Positions 21,495-32,066 of a DNA stretch of 64,000 nucleotides are shown piece by piece. The DNA lies in the NCBI RefSeq assembly GCF_009455635.1, contig NZ_QPER01000001.1, forward strand, positions 744,001 to 808,000, read 5' to 3'. Both the position numbers and the translations under genes were made by a program. The stretch's first letter is position 1; every line of letters starts with the position of its first letter. The DNA is from Paraburkholderia agricolaris (lineage in GTDB: Bacteria; Pseudomonadota; Gammaproteobacteria; Burkholderiales; Burkholderiaceae). Under the pieces are notes generated by a model, which searched no databases, had not been told where the DNA came from, and saw nothing but the letters and a program-made list of their open reading frames with translations.

Positions 21495-22328
21495 ATGAAA
21501 GTCCTGATTTCCGCCGACATCGAAGGTGTGGCCGGCGTGTTCCACCCCGAGCAAACGCGCGCGGGTAACGGCGAATACGAAGCTGCGCGCCGCTGGATGA
21601 CGCTCGAAGCCAACGCCGCGATCGAAGGTGCGTTCGCAGGCGGCGCGACCCACGTGTGGGTCAACGATTCGCATGGCGGTTTCCGCAATCTGCTGCCCGA
21701 TCTACTCGATGCGCGCGCGCAGGTGGTGCTCGGCAAACCGCGTACGCTTGGCATGATGGCGGGCCTCGAGTACGGCGCGGCGCTGGTGTTCATGATCGGC
21801 TATCACGCCCGCTCGCAAACGCGCGGCATTCTTTCGCATACGATCAATAGCTTCGCGTTCGCGCGTGTCTCGCTGAACGGTGTCGAAGTCGGCGAGGCTG
21901 GATTGTATGGCGCGCTGGCGGAAGAATATGGTGCACAGGTCGCACTTTTATCCGGCGACGATGTATTCGCCGAGGAAACCGCACCGCGCTTTCCGGGCGC
22001 GCGTTTCGTGATTACCAAAAGCGCGACGGGGCATGCGAGCGGTGTGACGCAGACGCCGGCGAGCGCCCGTGATGCGATTGAAAACGCCGCGCGCGAAGTG
22101 GTGAGGCATCACATCGGCAAGGGCCAAGCGCCGCAAGCCACGCGCGCCGCGGCAAAGCCTGTCGAATGCGAGTTGCGTGTGCAGACCACCGCGCTTGCCG
22201 ATCTGTTCTGCCAATGGCCGACACTCACGCGCGTCGATGCCGTCACGTTGCGCTTTGGCGCGGAGTCGGCGGAACATGCGGTGCGCATGCTGAACTGCCT
22301 GTCGGCCATGTCGTTCATGCTGCGCTGA
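21495..22328 (+). CDS. dppA: M55-family peptidase (D-aminopeptidase DppA-like)
   Basis: 277 aa zinc peptidase. The N-terminus MKVLISADIEGVAG contains the SxDxEG metal motif (Asp8, Glu10); NDSHGG and IGYHA supply further ligands. B. subtilis DppA in this family releases D-Ala residues from peptides. Ten bases after the P1 peptidase and on the same strand, it completes an import-and-hydrolyse operon. The symbol follows the B. subtilis D-aminopeptidase, not the E. coli binding protein of the same name. Confidence 0.85.
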   Translation: MKVLISADIEGVAGVFHPEQTRAGNGEYEAARRWMTLEANAAIEGAFAGGATHVWVNDSHGGFRNLLPDLLDARAQVVLGKPRTLGMMAGLEYGAALVFMIGYHARSQTRGILSHTINSFAFARVSLNGVEVGEAGLYGALAEEYGAQVALLSGDDVFAEETAPRFPGARFVITKSATGHASGVTQTPASARDAIENAAREVVRHHIGKGQAPQATRAAAKPVECELRVQTTALADLFCQWPTLTRVDAVTLRFGAESAEHAVRMLNCLSAMSFMLR

Positions 22329-22479
22329 GCCGTGTGATGACGCGGGATACCAGGCAAACTCGGCCATTTCCAAGCTTACGTTTCAATAAAACGCTGCGGG
22401 CGCGGTGACACGTTTCGCGAGGAAGCGGTACGCTCTGGCATTCCAGAGGTACCGTCTCTCTCACTTAGCGGAGCACAGC

Positions 22480-24204
22480 ATGGGTAAGCAGACTATCGCG
22501 GATTATCTGGCCAGAACCCTGGCGGCAGCAGATGTCGAACGGATTTGGGGCGTGACGGGCGACAGCCTGAACGGCCTGTCCGACAGCTTGCAACGGCTTG
22601 GCTCGATTCGCTGGATGCATACGCGCCACGAGGAGGTCGCGGCCTTCGCCGCCGGCGCCGAAGCCGCCGCCACGGGCAAGCTCGCCGTCTGCGCGGGCAG
22701 CTGCGGTCCAGGCAATCTGCATCTGATCAACGGCCTGTACGACTGTCACCGCAATCACCAGCCCGTGCTTGCCATCGCCGCGCACATTCCCTCGTCGGAG
22801 ATCGGTCTCGGTTACTTCCAGGAAACGCATCCACAAGAGTTGTTCAAGGAATGCAGCCACTACGTCGAACTGGTGACGAACCCGTCGCAGTTTCCGCGCG
22901 TGCTGGCGCGCGCGATGCATACGGCGATCGAGGAACGTGGCGTCGCGGTGATCGTGCTGCCGGGCGATGTCGCGCTCAGCGAAGCGCCCGACGAAACACC
23001 GGCATGGGCCGGCACGCTCGAACGCTCGAGCGTGGTGCCCTCCGGCGCGGATCTCGACCGGCTTGCCGATCTGCTCAATCAGGCCGGCGGCGTGACGCTG
23101 CTATGCGGCAGCGGCTGTGCCGATGCGCACGACGAAGTGGTGGCCTTCGCCGATCAGCTCGGTGCGCCCATCGTGCACGCATTACGCGGCAAACAATACG
23201 TGGAGTGGGATAACCCGTTCGACGTCGGCATGACGGGTCTGATCGGTTTCAGTTCCGGCTATCACGCGATGATGTCGTGCGACACGCTCGTGATGCTCGG
23301 CACCGATTTTCCGTATCGCAACTTTTATCCGTCGCACGGCAACGTGGTGCAGATCGATCGGCGCGGCTCCGCGCTCGGCAAGCGCGCGCCATTGAAGCTG
23401 GGTCTTGTCGGCGACGTCAAGGCGACCTTGCAGGCGCTGCTGCCGCTGATCAAACGCAAGACCGATCGGCGCTTTCTCGAGAACGCCCGCAAGCACTACG
23501 CCGATACGCGCAAGGACCTCGACGATCTCGCCCGCCCGTCCGATCCAGGGCGCGCGATTCATCCGCAATATCTGACCAGCATCATCGACAAGGTGGCGAA
23601 CGAAGACGCCGTATTTGCCGCCGACGTCGGCACGCCCACGCTTTGGGCCGCGCGTTATCTGACGATGAACGGCAAGCGCAGTCTGCATGGCTCGTTCAAT
23701 CACGGTTCGATGGCCAATGCGATGCCGCAGGCGCTGGGCGCACAGGCGGCCGAGCCGGGGCGCCAGGTGATTTCGCTATCGGGCGACGGCGGTTTGTCGA
23801 TGCTGCTTGGCGATCTGCTCACCGCGCGTCAACTGAATCTGCCCATTAAGGTGGTCGTGTTCAACAACAGCACGCTCGGCTTCGTTGCGATGGAGATGAA
23901 GGCCGGCGGGTACCTCGAAAGCGGCACCGATCTCGCCGCCACCGACTTCGCGGCGATTGCGCGCGGCGCGGGCATTTATGGCGCGCGGATCGAACTGTCG
24001 GAGAACATCGAGCCGGCGTTGCGCGAGGCCTTCGCGCACCCCGGGCCCGCGGTGATCGATGTGGTGACGGCCAAGCACGAACTCGCACTGCCGCCGAAGA
24101 TTCAGTGGGCGCAGGCGAAGGGTTTCAGCCTATATATGCTGCGCGCGGTGCTCAATGGCCGCGGTGACGAAGTGGTCGAACTGGCGGCGACGAATCTACG
24201 CTAA
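22480..24204 (+). CDS. poxB: Pyruvate dehydrogenase (quinone)/pyruvate oxidase, ThDP-dependent
   Basis: 574 aa (E. coli PoxB is 572). N-terminal ThDP-binding region with the catalytic Glu in [16 protein letters not shown], a central FAD-binding domain, and the C-terminal ThDP motif [19 protein letters not shown]...NNSTLG. It oxidatively decarboxylates pyruvate to acetate and CO2, passing electrons to ubiquinone at the membrane. The ATG at 22480 fits the family N-terminus [14 protein letters not shown]; the open frame extends 25 codons upstream without homology. Confidence 0.92.
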   Translation: MGKQTIADYLARTLAAADVERIWGVTGDSLNGLSDSLQRLGSIRWMHTRHEEVAAFAAGAEAAATGKLAVCAGSCGPGNLHLINGLYDCHRNHQPVLAIAAHIPSSEIGLGYFQETHPQELFKECSHYVELVTNPSQFPRVLARAMHTAIEERGVAVIVLPGDVALSEAPDETPAWAGTLERSSVVPSGADLDRLADLLNQAGGVTLLCGSGCADAHDEVVAFADQLGAPIVHALRGKQYVEWDNPFDVGMTGLIGFSSGYHAMMSCDTLVMLGTDFPYRNFYPSHGNVVQIDRRGSALGKRAPLKLGLVGDVKATLQALLPLIKRKTDRRFLENARKHYADTRKDLDDLARPSDPGRAIHPQYLTSIIDKVANEDAVFAADVGTPTLWAARYLTMNGKRSLHGSFNHGSMANAMPQALGAQAAEPGRQVISLSGDGGLSMLLGDLLTARQLNLPIKVVVFNNSTLGFVAMEMKAGGYLESGTDLAATDFAAIARGAGIYGARIELSENIEPALREAFAHPGPAVIDVVTAKHELALPPKIQWAQAKGFSLYMLRAVLNGRGDEVVELAATNLR

Positions 24205-24235
24205 GGGGCGTTGGAGCCGGCCGCGGCTTGCTGTC

Positions 24236-25231
24236 TTACTGTTGCCGGCTCAACTCGCGCGCGGCGCGATCGATCACATCCGCCACAGCCCCCGCGTGCG
24301 ACACCGGCACGAGATGGCTCGATGCGATCGGCACGATCTTCGCCCCCATCCGGTCGGCCATGAATTTTTCGACGGCGGGCGACACCGCGCGGTCCCGGGT
24401 GGTCAGCACGTACCACGACGGTTTCTCTCTCCACGCGACCTGGCTGACTGTTTCACTGAACGCGGTCGCGGCGATTGGGACTTGCGCCGTGGCCAGTACG
24501 CGTGTGAGATTTTCGGGCACGTCGGCGGCGAAGTCGGCATGGTATTTCGTGCGGTCGAGCCACAGGAAACCCGTCGGGTCCGCGACGATGCTTTGGCCCG
24601 CGGGCATCGGCGCCGCGCGCTTCATCAGGTCCGTGGTCGATTCATGCAGGTCGGGCGCAATCGCCGCCACGTAGACGAGACCCACGACGTTCGGTGCGTT
24701 CGCCCCGGCTTGCGTGATCACGACACCGCCCCATGAGTGGCCCACCAGGATGGTTGGACCGTCCTGGCGCGCGAGCACACGGCGCGTGGCGGCGACATCG
24801 TCGGCGAGCGACGTGAGCGGGTTCTGCACCGAACTCACGTGATATCCCTTCTGCTGCAACTTCGCGATGACGCCGTTCCAGCTCGATCCATCGACGAACG
24901 CACCGTGAACCAGCACGACGTTGTGTACAGGGCCGGTCATTGGCGCGGCGGGTGGTGCGGGAGCGTTGGCTCCTCGCGTGGCAGGTGTGGCAGGTGCGGC
25001 GGGCGTGGGGACGGTCCCGACAGGCGGCGCGGGCACCGTTGGGGTTGCGGGGGCCACGGCTGGTGCGGCGGGTGGCGGGGCCGGGGCCTCCGGTGCGCTC
25101 GCCTCCATCCCGGGTATGTCGGCCGGTTCGGCGGCGGGTTCTGCCGAAGGCGCGGCGGTTTGCGCGAGCGCGGCCGCCCCGGCGAAGCAGAGACACAAAA
25201 CAGCGGCGCAAAGCAGACGTTTGGGCGACAT
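24236..25231 (-). CDS. Secreted alpha/beta-hydrolase with Ala/Pro-rich linker
   Basis: 331 aa. A signal peptide (LLCAAVLCLCFAGAAALAQ) is followed by ~75 residues of Ala/Pro-rich low complexity, then an alpha/beta-hydrolase domain from about residue 103: VVLVHGAFVDGSSW (oxyanion), GHSWGG nucleophile elbow, and HLVPVSHAGAVADVI with the catalytic His. It is close to the esterase-like proteins of the salicylate/methylesterase (EstC) type that are common in Burkholderia. Substrate unknown; the enzyme should be periplasmic. Convergent with poxB. Confidence 0.8.
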   Translation of the reverse strand: MSPKRLLCAAVLCLCFAGAAALAQTAAPSAEPAAEPADIPGMEASAPEAPAPPPAAPAVAPATPTVPAPPVGTVPTPAAPATPATRGANAPAPPAAPMTGPVHNVVLVHGAFVDGSSWNGVIAKLQQKGYHVSSVQNPLTSLADDVAATRRVLARQDGPTILVGHSWGGVVITQAGANAPNVVGLVYVAAIAPDLHESTTDLMKRAAPMPAGQSIVADPTGFLWLDRTKYHADFAADVPENLTRVLATAQVPIAATAFSETVSQVAWREKPSWYVLTTRDRAVSPAVEKFMADRMGAKIVPIASSHLVPVSHAGAVADVIDRAARELSRQQ

Positions 25232-25445
25232 GTTGAATCTCCGCAGGCTGAGACCTCGACTAGGGCAACATACCGAAGCGCTTCGCCAGTGACAATCACT
25301 ATCCTCGCCGTTAAGTGCGGCGCAGAACCAAGCGCGGGTTGGCCCCAGTATTGAGCGAATATCGGTCGCGGTAAAATTTCAGGTTCTGCCGGGGCAGGCC
25401 ATAAGTCTGATCGGGCGATTGATATCCATACACTGGGGCGCAATT

Positions 25446-26831
25446 TTGAATAGTGCACAGCAGCAAGACGGCCTGAAGCGCGGGCTTAAGAATCGCCACA
25501 TCCAGCTGATCGCGCTGGGCGGGGCAATCGGCACCGGCTTGTTTCTCGGCTCCGCCAGCGTGTTGAAGGCAGCCGGCCCGTCGATGATTCTCGGTTACGC
25601 GATCGGCGGCATCATCGCCTTCATGATCATGCGCCAGCTTGGCGAAATGGTCGCGCAGGAACCGGTTGCCGGTTCGTTCAGCCACTTCGCGTACAAGTAT
25701 TGGGGCGACTTCCCCGGTTTTCTGTCCGGCTGGAACTATTGGGTGCTGTACGTGCTCGTGAGCATGGCCGAACTGACCGCGGTCGGCACGTACGTGCATT
25801 TCTGGTGGCCAGGGGTGCCCACATGGGTCTCCGCGCTGGTGTGCTTCGTCGTTATCAACGCGATCAATCTCGCCAACGTCAAAGCGTACGGCGAAACCGA
25901 ATTCTGGTTTGCGATCATCAAGGTGGTAGCGGTGATCGGCATGATCCTGTTCGGCGGCTATCTGCTGATCAGCGGGCACGGTGGCCCGCAAGCCTCGATC
26001 ACCAATCTCTGGGCCGACGGCGGCTTTTTCCCGCACGGTTTTCATGGTCTCTTCATGATGCTCGCAGTCATCATGTTCTCGTTCGGTGGCCTCGAATTGA
26101 TCGGCATTACGGCGGCTGAAGCGGCCGACCCGCAGAGGAGCATTCCGAAGGCCGTGAATCAGGTGATCTACCGGATTCTGATTTTCTACATCTGCTCGCT
26201 GGCGGTGCTGCTCTCGTTGTACCCGTGGAATCAGGTGGCGGCTGGCGGCAGCCCGTTCGTCATGATCTTCTCGCAGATCGGCTCGACGCTAACCGCGAAT
26301 GTGCTCAACGTGGTGGTGCTGACCGCTGCGCTGTCGGTGTACAACAGCGGCGTGTACGCGAATAGCCGCATGCTCTACGGTCTCGCGGAACAGGGCAACG
26401 CACCGCGTGCGCTGATGAAGGTCGACCGGCGCGGCGTGCCGTATATGGCGATCGGGTTGTCGGCGCTCGCCACGTTCACCTGCGTGATCATCAACTATCT
26501 GATTCCCGCGGAAGCACTCGGCTTGCTGATGGCGCTGGTAGTTGCCGCGCTCGTGCTGAACTGGGCGCTGATCAGCCTGACGCATCTGAAGTCGCGCAAG
26601 GCGATGGTGGCGGCGGGCGAGACGCTCGTGTTCAAGTCGTTATGGTTTCCGGTCAGCAACTGGATCTGCCTCGCCTTCATGGTGCTGATCCTCGTGATTC
26701 TGGCCATGACGCCGGGCCTCTCGGTCTCGGTGTGGCTCGTACCCGCATGGCTCGTTGTGATGTGGGCCGGCTATGTCTTCAAGCGCCGGCGTGCGGCGCT
26801 GCATGGCGGTGCGCGGGTGGCCGGGCAGTAA
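25446..26831 (+). CDS. Amino-acid permease (APC superfamily, AAT family)
   Basis: 461 aa with about 12 membrane segments. The hallmark GLKNRHIQLIALGGAIGTGLFLGSA is the AAT-family signature, and GEMVAQEPVAGSFSHFA-like and NLANVKAYGETEFWFAIIKV stretches are conserved. A TTG start at 25446 is preferred: it gives NSAQQQDGLKRGLKNRH as in relatives and follows GGGGCG; the frame also opens at a TTG 27 bases upstream. It imports an amino acid by proton symport (CycA/AroP/PheP-like); which one cannot be told. Confidence 0.85.
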   Translation: MNSAQQQDGLKRGLKNRHIQLIALGGAIGTGLFLGSASVLKAAGPSMILGYAIGGIIAFMIMRQLGEMVAQEPVAGSFSHFAYKYWGDFPGFLSGWNYWVLYVLVSMAELTAVGTYVHFWWPGVPTWVSALVCFVVINAINLANVKAYGETEFWFAIIKVVAVIGMILFGGYLLISGHGGPQASITNLWADGGFFPHGFHGLFMMLAVIMFSFGGLELIGITAAEAADPQRSIPKAVNQVIYRILIFYICSLAVLLSLYPWNQVAAGGSPFVMIFSQIGSTLTANVLNVVVLTAALSVYNSGVYANSRMLYGLAEQGNAPRALMKVDRRGVPYMAIGLSALATFTCVIINYLIPAEALGLLMALVVAALVLNWALISLTHLKSRKAMVAAGETLVFKSLWFPVSNWICLAFMVLILVILAMTPGLSVSVWLVPAWLVVMWAGYVFKRRRAALHGGARVAGQ

Positions 26832-26987
26832 GGCATGCGGGTGGCGTGAGCGGCGGATGTTGCGCGCTCACGCCGTTTGCGTTTTCTGTGCAGCGCGCGG
26901 TCAGGAGGATCGATTTAGATTCTGTGGTGCGCTCACGATTTATCCAGCGTGATGTTTCTGGAGCGCAATCGGGACGCCAGAAACAAC

Positions 26988-27020
26988 AAACCCCGCAGGC
27001 AGCAGGCGCTGGCGGGGTTT
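26988..27020 (-). terminator. Terminator of the tRNA-Leu transcript
   Basis: AAACCCCGC / GCGGGGTTT stem (9 bp, 15-base loop) followed on the minus strand by TTTGTTGTTT. It lies 45 bases beyond the tRNA 3' end. Confidence 0.75.
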
Positions 27021-27065
27021 GAGGATAATGCTGAACAGCGGTCAATCGGGATTATGGAAATTCTT

Positions 27066-27150
27066 TGGTGCCCAGGGCCGGAATCGAACCGGCACGCCTT
27101 GCGGCGGGGGATTTTGAGTCCCCTGCGTCTACCAATTTCACCACCTGGGC
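27066..27150 (-). tRNA. tRNA-Leu (anticodon CAA)
   Basis: 85-nt minus-strand tRNA with acceptor GCCCAGG / CCTGGGC, discriminator A and encoded CCA. The anticodon loop CTCAAAA gives anticodon CAA (codon UUG). The long variable arm and GGTTCGAATCC T-arm fit a class II tRNA-Leu. Confidence 0.97.
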
Positions 27151-27256
27151 AGGTCTTGCAGCATACGCACCAGACTTTGGCGCGCGGCGAAGACGCAGAT
27201 TATGGCCGAAAAATCGATGGCGAGCAAGCCGCCCGCCTTCTTCGGCTGCCCGGCCG

Positions 27257-28648
27257 TCAAACCGTGCGTGAAAACCGTTCGAGCGCCTGCTGGCCGAGGT
27301 AGCGGTCGAACACCATCGCGATGTTGCGCACGAGCATGCGTCCGGCCATCTGCACTTCGAGCTTGTGGCCGCTCACTGACACCAGCCCGTCCTGCTCGAA
27401 GCCGCGCAGGCGCTCCAGCTCCGGCTCGAACGTATCGGCGAAGCGGATGCCGTACGCAGCTTCGACTTCATCGAAACGCAACTCCAGATTGCACATCAAT
27501 TGCGTGATCACGTCGCGACGCAGACGGTCGTCCGCCGTGAGGCGCACGCCGCGCGTGATTGCGAGCTTGCCGGCATCGATTGCCGCGGCGTAGCCGGGTC
27601 GATCCTTGACGTTCTGCGCGTACACGTCGCCGACTTTGCCGATCGACGACGCGCCGAAGCCAATCAGATCGCATTCCGCGCGCGTGCTATACCCCTGGAA
27701 ATTCCGATGCAACGTACGCTGCGCTTGCGCGCGTGCGAGTTCGTCCGTGGGCAGCGCGAAATGATCCATGCCGATGTAGACATAGCCCGCGCCCGTCAGC
27801 CGTTCGACCACCCGTTGCAGGATCGCAAGCCGCATGGCCGGGGAGGGCAGCGTGGCCGGATCCATCTGCCGTTGCATCTTGAAGAGCTGCGGCATGTGCG
27901 CGTACGCAAACACCGAAAGACGGTCGGGCGCGAGCTCAATCATCGTGTCGAGCGTGCGGCTGAAGCTGTCGACCGTTTGATGCGGCAGCCCGTAAATCAG
28001 ATCGACGCCGATCGAGTGGAAGCCCGTGGCGCGCGCGGCTTGCATCACCGACACGGTCATATCCAGCGGTTGAATGCGATTGATCGCCCGCTGCACCACC
28101 GGCTCGAAATCCTGTACACCGAGACTGAGCCGGTTAAAGCCCAGCGTGCGCAAATGCGCAATGGTCTCGGGCGACGCTTCGCGTGGGTCGACTTCGATCG
28201 AATACTCGCCCTCGCCCTCGGTATCGGACAGCAAGGTGAAGTGCTCGCGTGCCGCGGCCATCAGTTCCGCCATTTCTTCGTGCGACAGGAACGTGGGCGT
28301 GCCGCCGCCCCAGTGCAATTGCGACACGGGGCGCCGCGTGTCGAAACACGCCGCCTGCAGTGCCATTTCCCGCTTCAGGCGGTCGACGTAAGGACGCGCG
28401 TGCGCGCGGTTTTTCGTGGCGACCTTGTTGCAGCCGCAGTAGAAGCACACGGTGTCGCAAAAGGGGATGTGGAAGTACAGCGAGAGATCGGTGGCCGATG
28501 CCCCTGGGTCGGCGGCGGCACGTAAATAGTCGGCGGGATCGAACTCGTCGCGGAACTGGAGGGCGGTCGGATAGGACGTATACCGTGGGCCATTCGCGTT
28601 GTACTTGGCGAGCAGGTCGGGGCGGAATAGCAGGTTGGCGGTGGTCAT
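27257..28648 (-). CDS. hemN: Oxygen-independent coproporphyrinogen III oxidase
   Basis: 463 aa radical-SAM enzyme of anaerobic haem synthesis. The motif [11 protein letters not shown] supplies the [4Fe-4S] ligands Cys64, Cys68 and Cys71 plus the family's extra Cys73. The N-terminal [13 protein letters not shown] and central [13 protein letters not shown] stretches are HemN hallmarks. The start at MTTANLL (28648) matches family length; the frame continues 57 codons upstream. Divergent from the Cys-cluster protein gene, with which it shares a ~230-base promoter region. Confidence 0.92.
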   Translation of the reverse strand: MTTANLLFRPDLLAKYNANGPRYTSYPTALQFRDEFDPADYLRAAADPGASATDLSLYFHIPFCDTVCFYCGCNKVATKNRAHARPYVDRLKREMALQAACFDTRRPVSQLHWGGGTPTFLSHEEMAELMAAAREHFTLLSDTEGEGEYSIEVDPREASPETIAHLRTLGFNRLSLGVQDFEPVVQRAINRIQPLDMTVSVMQAARATGFHSIGVDLIYGLPHQTVDSFSRTLDTMIELAPDRLSVFAYAHMPQLFKMQRQMDPATLPSPAMRLAILQRVVERLTGAGYVYIGMDHFALPTDELARAQAQRTLHRNFQGYSTRAECDLIGFGASSIGKVGDVYAQNVKDRPGYAAAIDAGKLAITRGVRLTADDRLRRDVITQLMCNLELRFDEVEAAYGIRFADTFEPELERLRGFEQDGLVSVSGHKLEVQMAGRMLVRNIAMVFDRYLGQQALERFSRTV

Positions 28649-28881
28649 GGGGCGCTCGGGTTGGGCAGCCACCCTTGAAGAGGCACGAGCCGGCGGGGTT
28701 CTCGGCACCGGATCGAACAGCACAAACGCCTCTTGAGCGTGGCCTTTCGTATCCATTGAGTTTACGTGGGCGGTCCTCGGACGGATTGTGTAAAAAGGTC
28801 GCACGCGACGCGATGGCACAATGCGGGTCTGGCGCTGCGTTGCATGTTGTGTTGCGTGTTTTTGAGTTCAGGAAGAATGTC

Positions 28882-29205
28882 GTGAGTGATGTGTCGAACC
28901 GCGCTCTGAAGCGCGAGTCCCCGTTCAACGTGACCGGTCACGCGTGCCGCCCCGATTGCGGCGCGTGCTGTATCGCGCCGTCGATTTCAAGCCCGATCCC
29001 GGGCATGCCGAATGGCAAACCGGCGGGCGTGCGCTGTGTGCAACTCGGTGACGATCTGCGTTGTGCGATCTTCGGTCAGCCGGAGCGGCCGGCGTGTTGC
29101 TCCGGTTTGCAGCCGCAGATGGACATGTGCGGCGCGAGCCGTCATGAAGCACTCGCGTGGCTCGGCCAGCTGGAAACGCAAACTCAGCCGGCGGTGCGCC
29201 GCTAG
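28882..29205 (+). CDS. YkgJ-family cysteine-cluster protein
   Basis: 107 aa. Cysteine-rich core [15 protein letters not shown] near residue 22-36 and further Cys residues (RCVQL, RCAIF, ACCSGL, MCG) define the YkgJ/CxxCxxCC zinc- or iron-chelating family (UPF0153). The GTG at 28882 was chosen because GGAAGAA precedes it and the encoded protein begins just ahead of the Cys cluster. Function unknown; the family is often near metal- or redox-related genes, and here the neighbour is hemN. Confidence 0.8.
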   Translation: MSDVSNRALKRESPFNVTGHACRPDCGACCIAPSISSPIPGMPNGKPAGVRCVQLGDDLRCAIFGQPERPACCSGLQPQMDMCGASRHEALAWLGQLETQTQPAVRR

Positions 29206-29305
29206 CGCCTGAACGAGATTCCGCCATGCCATCCGTTCCATCCGTTCGGACAGGTACGCCTCAACCCAAGCGCATGCACGAAAAGGCTTCCACAGGAGAT
29301 TCCGT

Positions 29306-29899
29306 ATGACTCAACCCGCTGCGCCGACCCGGCGCCGCTTCCTGCTCGCAGCGCTGACAGGCTGCAGCGCGCTCGGCATCACCGTATCGCTGGCGGCGTG
29401 CGCGACGCCGATCTTTCCGTTCATCCCCTCGCATTACACGTTCTCGCAGCAGCAGGTGCAGGACGCGGTACAGCGCAAATTCCCGTATCAGCGTACGGTT
29501 TCGCAGGTGTTTGAGGTCGCGCTGACCAATCCGGTGGTCGGCTTCCTGCCGGACGCGAACCGTGTTTCGGTGAAGCTCGACGCACGGCTCGTGAGTCCGT
29601 TCATGCAGCAACCGGTCGATGGTGTATTCACGCTGTCGAGCGAACTGGCCTACGACGCAGCTAGCAAATCCGTCGTGCTGAAGTCGCCGAACGTCGACAA
29701 CGTCAGCGTGAGCGGACAGGCACAGGCTTACACGCAGCAGATCAACGCGGCGGCGGCCGTACTCGCCACGCAGTTGCTGACCAACTACCCGATCTACACC
29801 TTCAAACCCGAACAGTTGCAATTTGCCGGGGTGAACTACGAACCCGGTACAATCACGATCCTTACAAACGGCATACGCGTACAAATCGTCGAGAAATGA
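29306..29899 (+). CDS. DUF1439 (YceB-like) lipoprotein
   Basis: 197 aa. A twin-Arg-like RRRFLLAALTG and hydrophobic core end in the lipobox LAAC, so the mature protein is a lipoprotein starting at about Cys32. The rest (YTFSQQQVQDAVQRKFPYQR...) is the DUF1439 domain, a lipid-binding-fold envelope protein of unknown role. CAGGAGATTCCGT precedes the ATG. The gene stands 81 bases before uppP on the same strand. Confidence 0.8.
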   Translation: MTQPAAPTRRRFLLAALTGCSALGITVSLAACATPIFPFIPSHYTFSQQQVQDAVQRKFPYQRTVSQVFEVALTNPVVGFLPDANRVSVKLDARLVSPFMQQPVDGVFTLSSELAYDAASKSVVLKSPNVDNVSVSGQAQAYTQQINAAAAVLATQLLTNYPIYTFKPEQLQFAGVNYEPGTITILTNGIRVQIVEK

Positions 29900-29980
29900 C
29901 GTCGCGCGCGGCCGGCAGGGTCGCGCGGGCGTCGTGCGGGCCCTGTTCGTTCCGACTATCTACAGCGATGAGGGTCACGG

Positions 29981-30817
29981 ATGGACTGGCTAATGGCTTG
30001 CAAGGCACTGATTCTGGGCGTCGTCGAGGGGTTGACGGAATTTTTGCCGGTGTCGAGCACCGGTCATCTGATCGTCGCGGGCAGTCTGCTCAATTTTACG
30101 GATGACCACGCGAAAACCTTCGATGTCGTGATCCAGCTCGGCGCCATTCTGGCCGTGTGCTGGGAGTTTCGCCGCCGCATCGGCAGCGTGGTGGCCGGTT
30201 TGCCCAGCCGGCCCGACGCCAGGCGCTTCACGCTGAACGTGATCATCGCGACGATTCCGGCGGTCGTGCTCGGCTTGCTGTTTGAGAAGAGCATCAAGGC
30301 TGCGCTGTTTTCGCCGGTGCCGGTCGCGTTCGCGCTGGTGGCGGGCGGGGTGGTGATCCTGTGGGCGGAAGCGCGCCAGCGCGCGCGAGGCCAAACAGCG
30401 GCGCGCGTTCAGCACGTCGACGATTTGAGTCCGCTCGATGCGTTGAAAGTCGGGCTCGCTCAATGTTTTGCGTTGATTCCGGGCATGTCGCGTTCGGGGT
30501 CGACGATCATCGGCGGAATGCTGTTTGGTCTTGAACGGCGCGTCGCCACCGAGTTTTCCTTCTTCCTTGCGATTCCGATCATCTTCGGCGCGACGGCTTA
30601 CGAACTCTATAAAGACTGGCATTTGCTTTCCGTCGACGCCTTGGGCAGTTTCGCGCTGGGCTTCGTGGCTGCCTTTGTCAGCGCCTTCGCCTGCGTGCGC
30701 TGGCTGCTGCGCTATATCTCCGCGCACGACTTCACCGTGTTCGCGTGGTACCGGATCGGCTTTGGCCTGCTGATCCTGCTGGTTGGCTATAGCGGTGCAT
30801 TGAGCTGGGCGGATTGA
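29981..30817 (+). CDS. uppP: Undecaprenyl-diphosphatase (bacitracin resistance)
   Basis: 278 aa integral membrane phosphatase that recycles undecaprenyl diphosphate to the monophosphate lipid carrier for peptidoglycan synthesis. Active-site motifs [18 protein letters not shown] (N-terminal) and [15 protein letters not shown] (middle) are both intact. About seven to eight hydrophobic segments. A bidirectional terminator follows the stop. Confidence 0.95.
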   Translation: MDWLMACKALILGVVEGLTEFLPVSSTGHLIVAGSLLNFTDDHAKTFDVVIQLGAILAVCWEFRRRIGSVVAGLPSRPDARRFTLNVIIATIPAVVLGLLFEKSIKAALFSPVPVAFALVAGGVVILWAEARQRARGQTAARVQHVDDLSPLDALKVGLAQCFALIPGMSRSGSTIIGGMLFGLERRVATEFSFFLAIPIIFGATAYELYKDWHLLSVDALGSFALGFVAAFVSAFACVRWLLRYISAHDFTVFAWYRIGFGLLILLVGYSGALSWAD

Positions 30818-30842
30818 ACTTTCAGCTGTTTTTGGAAGCATG

Positions 30843-30871
30843 AAAAAAGGTCCGCGTTCGCGGACCTTTTT
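30843..30871. terminator. Bidirectional terminator between uppP and trmB
   Basis: AAAAAA, then GGTCCGCG / CGCGGACC stem with a tight loop, then TTTTT. It can end both the rightward uppP and the leftward trmB transcripts. Confidence 0.9.
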
Positions 30872-30901
30872 CTTATGGCGGGTGAGTTATCGCGCGTGGT
30901 T

Positions 30902-31696
30902 TTACGCCGTGGCGCGCTTTCTGAACACCAGATCCCACACGCCATGTCCCAGCCGTAGCCCGCGGCGTTCGAACTTCGTTACCGGACGATATTCGGGACG
31001 CGGTGCGTAGCCGTCGGCGGTGTTTTCCAGAGCCGGATCGGCGCCCAGTACTTCGAGCATCTGCTCGGCGTAGTTTTGCCAGTCGGTTGCGCAATGCAGA
31101 TACGCGCCCGGCTTCAGACGGGAAACCAGCAGCGCGACGAACTTCGGCTGGATCAGCCGGCGCTTATGGTGGCGCGCCTTGTGCCAGGGGTCCGGGAAGA
31201 AGATATGAACGCCGTCGAGGCTGTCCGGGGCAATCATCTGCTCGAGCACTTCGACCGCATCGTGCTGAATGATGCGGATGTTCGACAGTGTCTGCTCGCC
31301 CATCAACTTCAGCAGCGCACCGACGCCCGGCTCGTGCACTTCGACACCGAGGAAATCGTCGCCGGGACGGTGCGAGGCGATCTCCGCCGTGGTCGCGCCC
31401 ATTCCGAAGCCGATTTCCAGCACACGCGGCGCGGCGCGGCCGAACACGTTATTCCAGTCGGGTTGTTGCGGGGTGAAGGGCACGACGAAACGCGGGCCAA
31501 GTTCGTCCATCGCGCGGCGCTGGCCGGTCGAGACGCGGCCCGCACGCGTGACAAAGCTGCGGATGCGGCGCCGGTGCAGGGCTTCTTCTGACGGGGCGCC
31601 GACATCGGTATCGGTATCGGCCGGTTGGCCTTCGGTTGCGGTGGAAGGCGGCGGGAGTTGGTCCGGCAGGCCGGCGTCGTTTGGATCGTGGATCAT
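30902..31696 (-). CDS. trmB: tRNA (guanine-N7-)-methyltransferase
   Basis: 264 aa SAM-dependent methyltransferase that makes m7G46 in tRNA. The SAM motif [14 protein letters not shown] and the TrmB signature [21 protein letters not shown] are clear. The N-terminal ~40 residues are a polar, acidic extension typical of Burkholderia TrmB. Monocistronic on the minus strand, facing uppP. Confidence 0.93.
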   Translation of the reverse strand: MIHDPNDAGLPDQLPPPSTATEGQPADTDTDVGAPSEEALHRRRIRSFVTRAGRVSTGQRRAMDELGPRFVVPFTPQQPDWNNVFGRAAPRVLEIGFGMGATTAEIASHRPGDDFLGVEVHEPGVGALLKLMGEQTLSNIRIIQHDAVEVLEQMIAPDSLDGVHIFFPDPWHKARHHKRRLIQPKFVALLVSRLKPGAYLHCATDWQNYAEQMLEVLGADPALENTADGYAPRPEYRPVTKFERRGLRLGHGVWDLVFRKRATA

Positions 31697-31817
31697 GGTC
31701 GATGCTGCTACAAGGGTGAGGGCATGGCGGCTTGCGTGGCGTATCGCGAGGTGCCTTTGCGCTGGTGCGGGCCGGGCCGCGGTTCGCTCGAATCGCTCTG
31801 CCTTGCCGCTGCCACTA

Positions 31818-31846
31818 CAAAAAAGCCGCCTTCATGGGAGGCGGCT
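31818..31846 (-). terminator. Minus-strand terminator-like hairpin
   Basis: AGCCGCCT / AGGCGGCT 8-bp stem with a 7-base loop; the minus-strand side ends in six T residues (complement of 31819-31824). No minus-strand gene directly upstream was recognised, so what it terminates is unclear. It lies in the 370-base gap between trmB and the transglycosylase-like gene, where nothing else was seen. Confidence 0.6.
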
Positions 31847-32066
31847 CGTGCTGATTTCTGCTGAAGGCTCAGCAGGAAGGTGGAGCGGGCGTTGCAAGTG
31901 CGCGTAAGGTAGCACACCCGAAAAGGGTGCGTCCAGACGGTGACCGGCTTGACGGGGCCCCAAGCCGGCGTCGAGATTACGTTTTCATAACCATAATTAC
32001 AATTCGTATGTTTTAATCGAGTTGTAAGCCATCCCTTTGTAACGGTTATCAAAACGAAAATTCATT

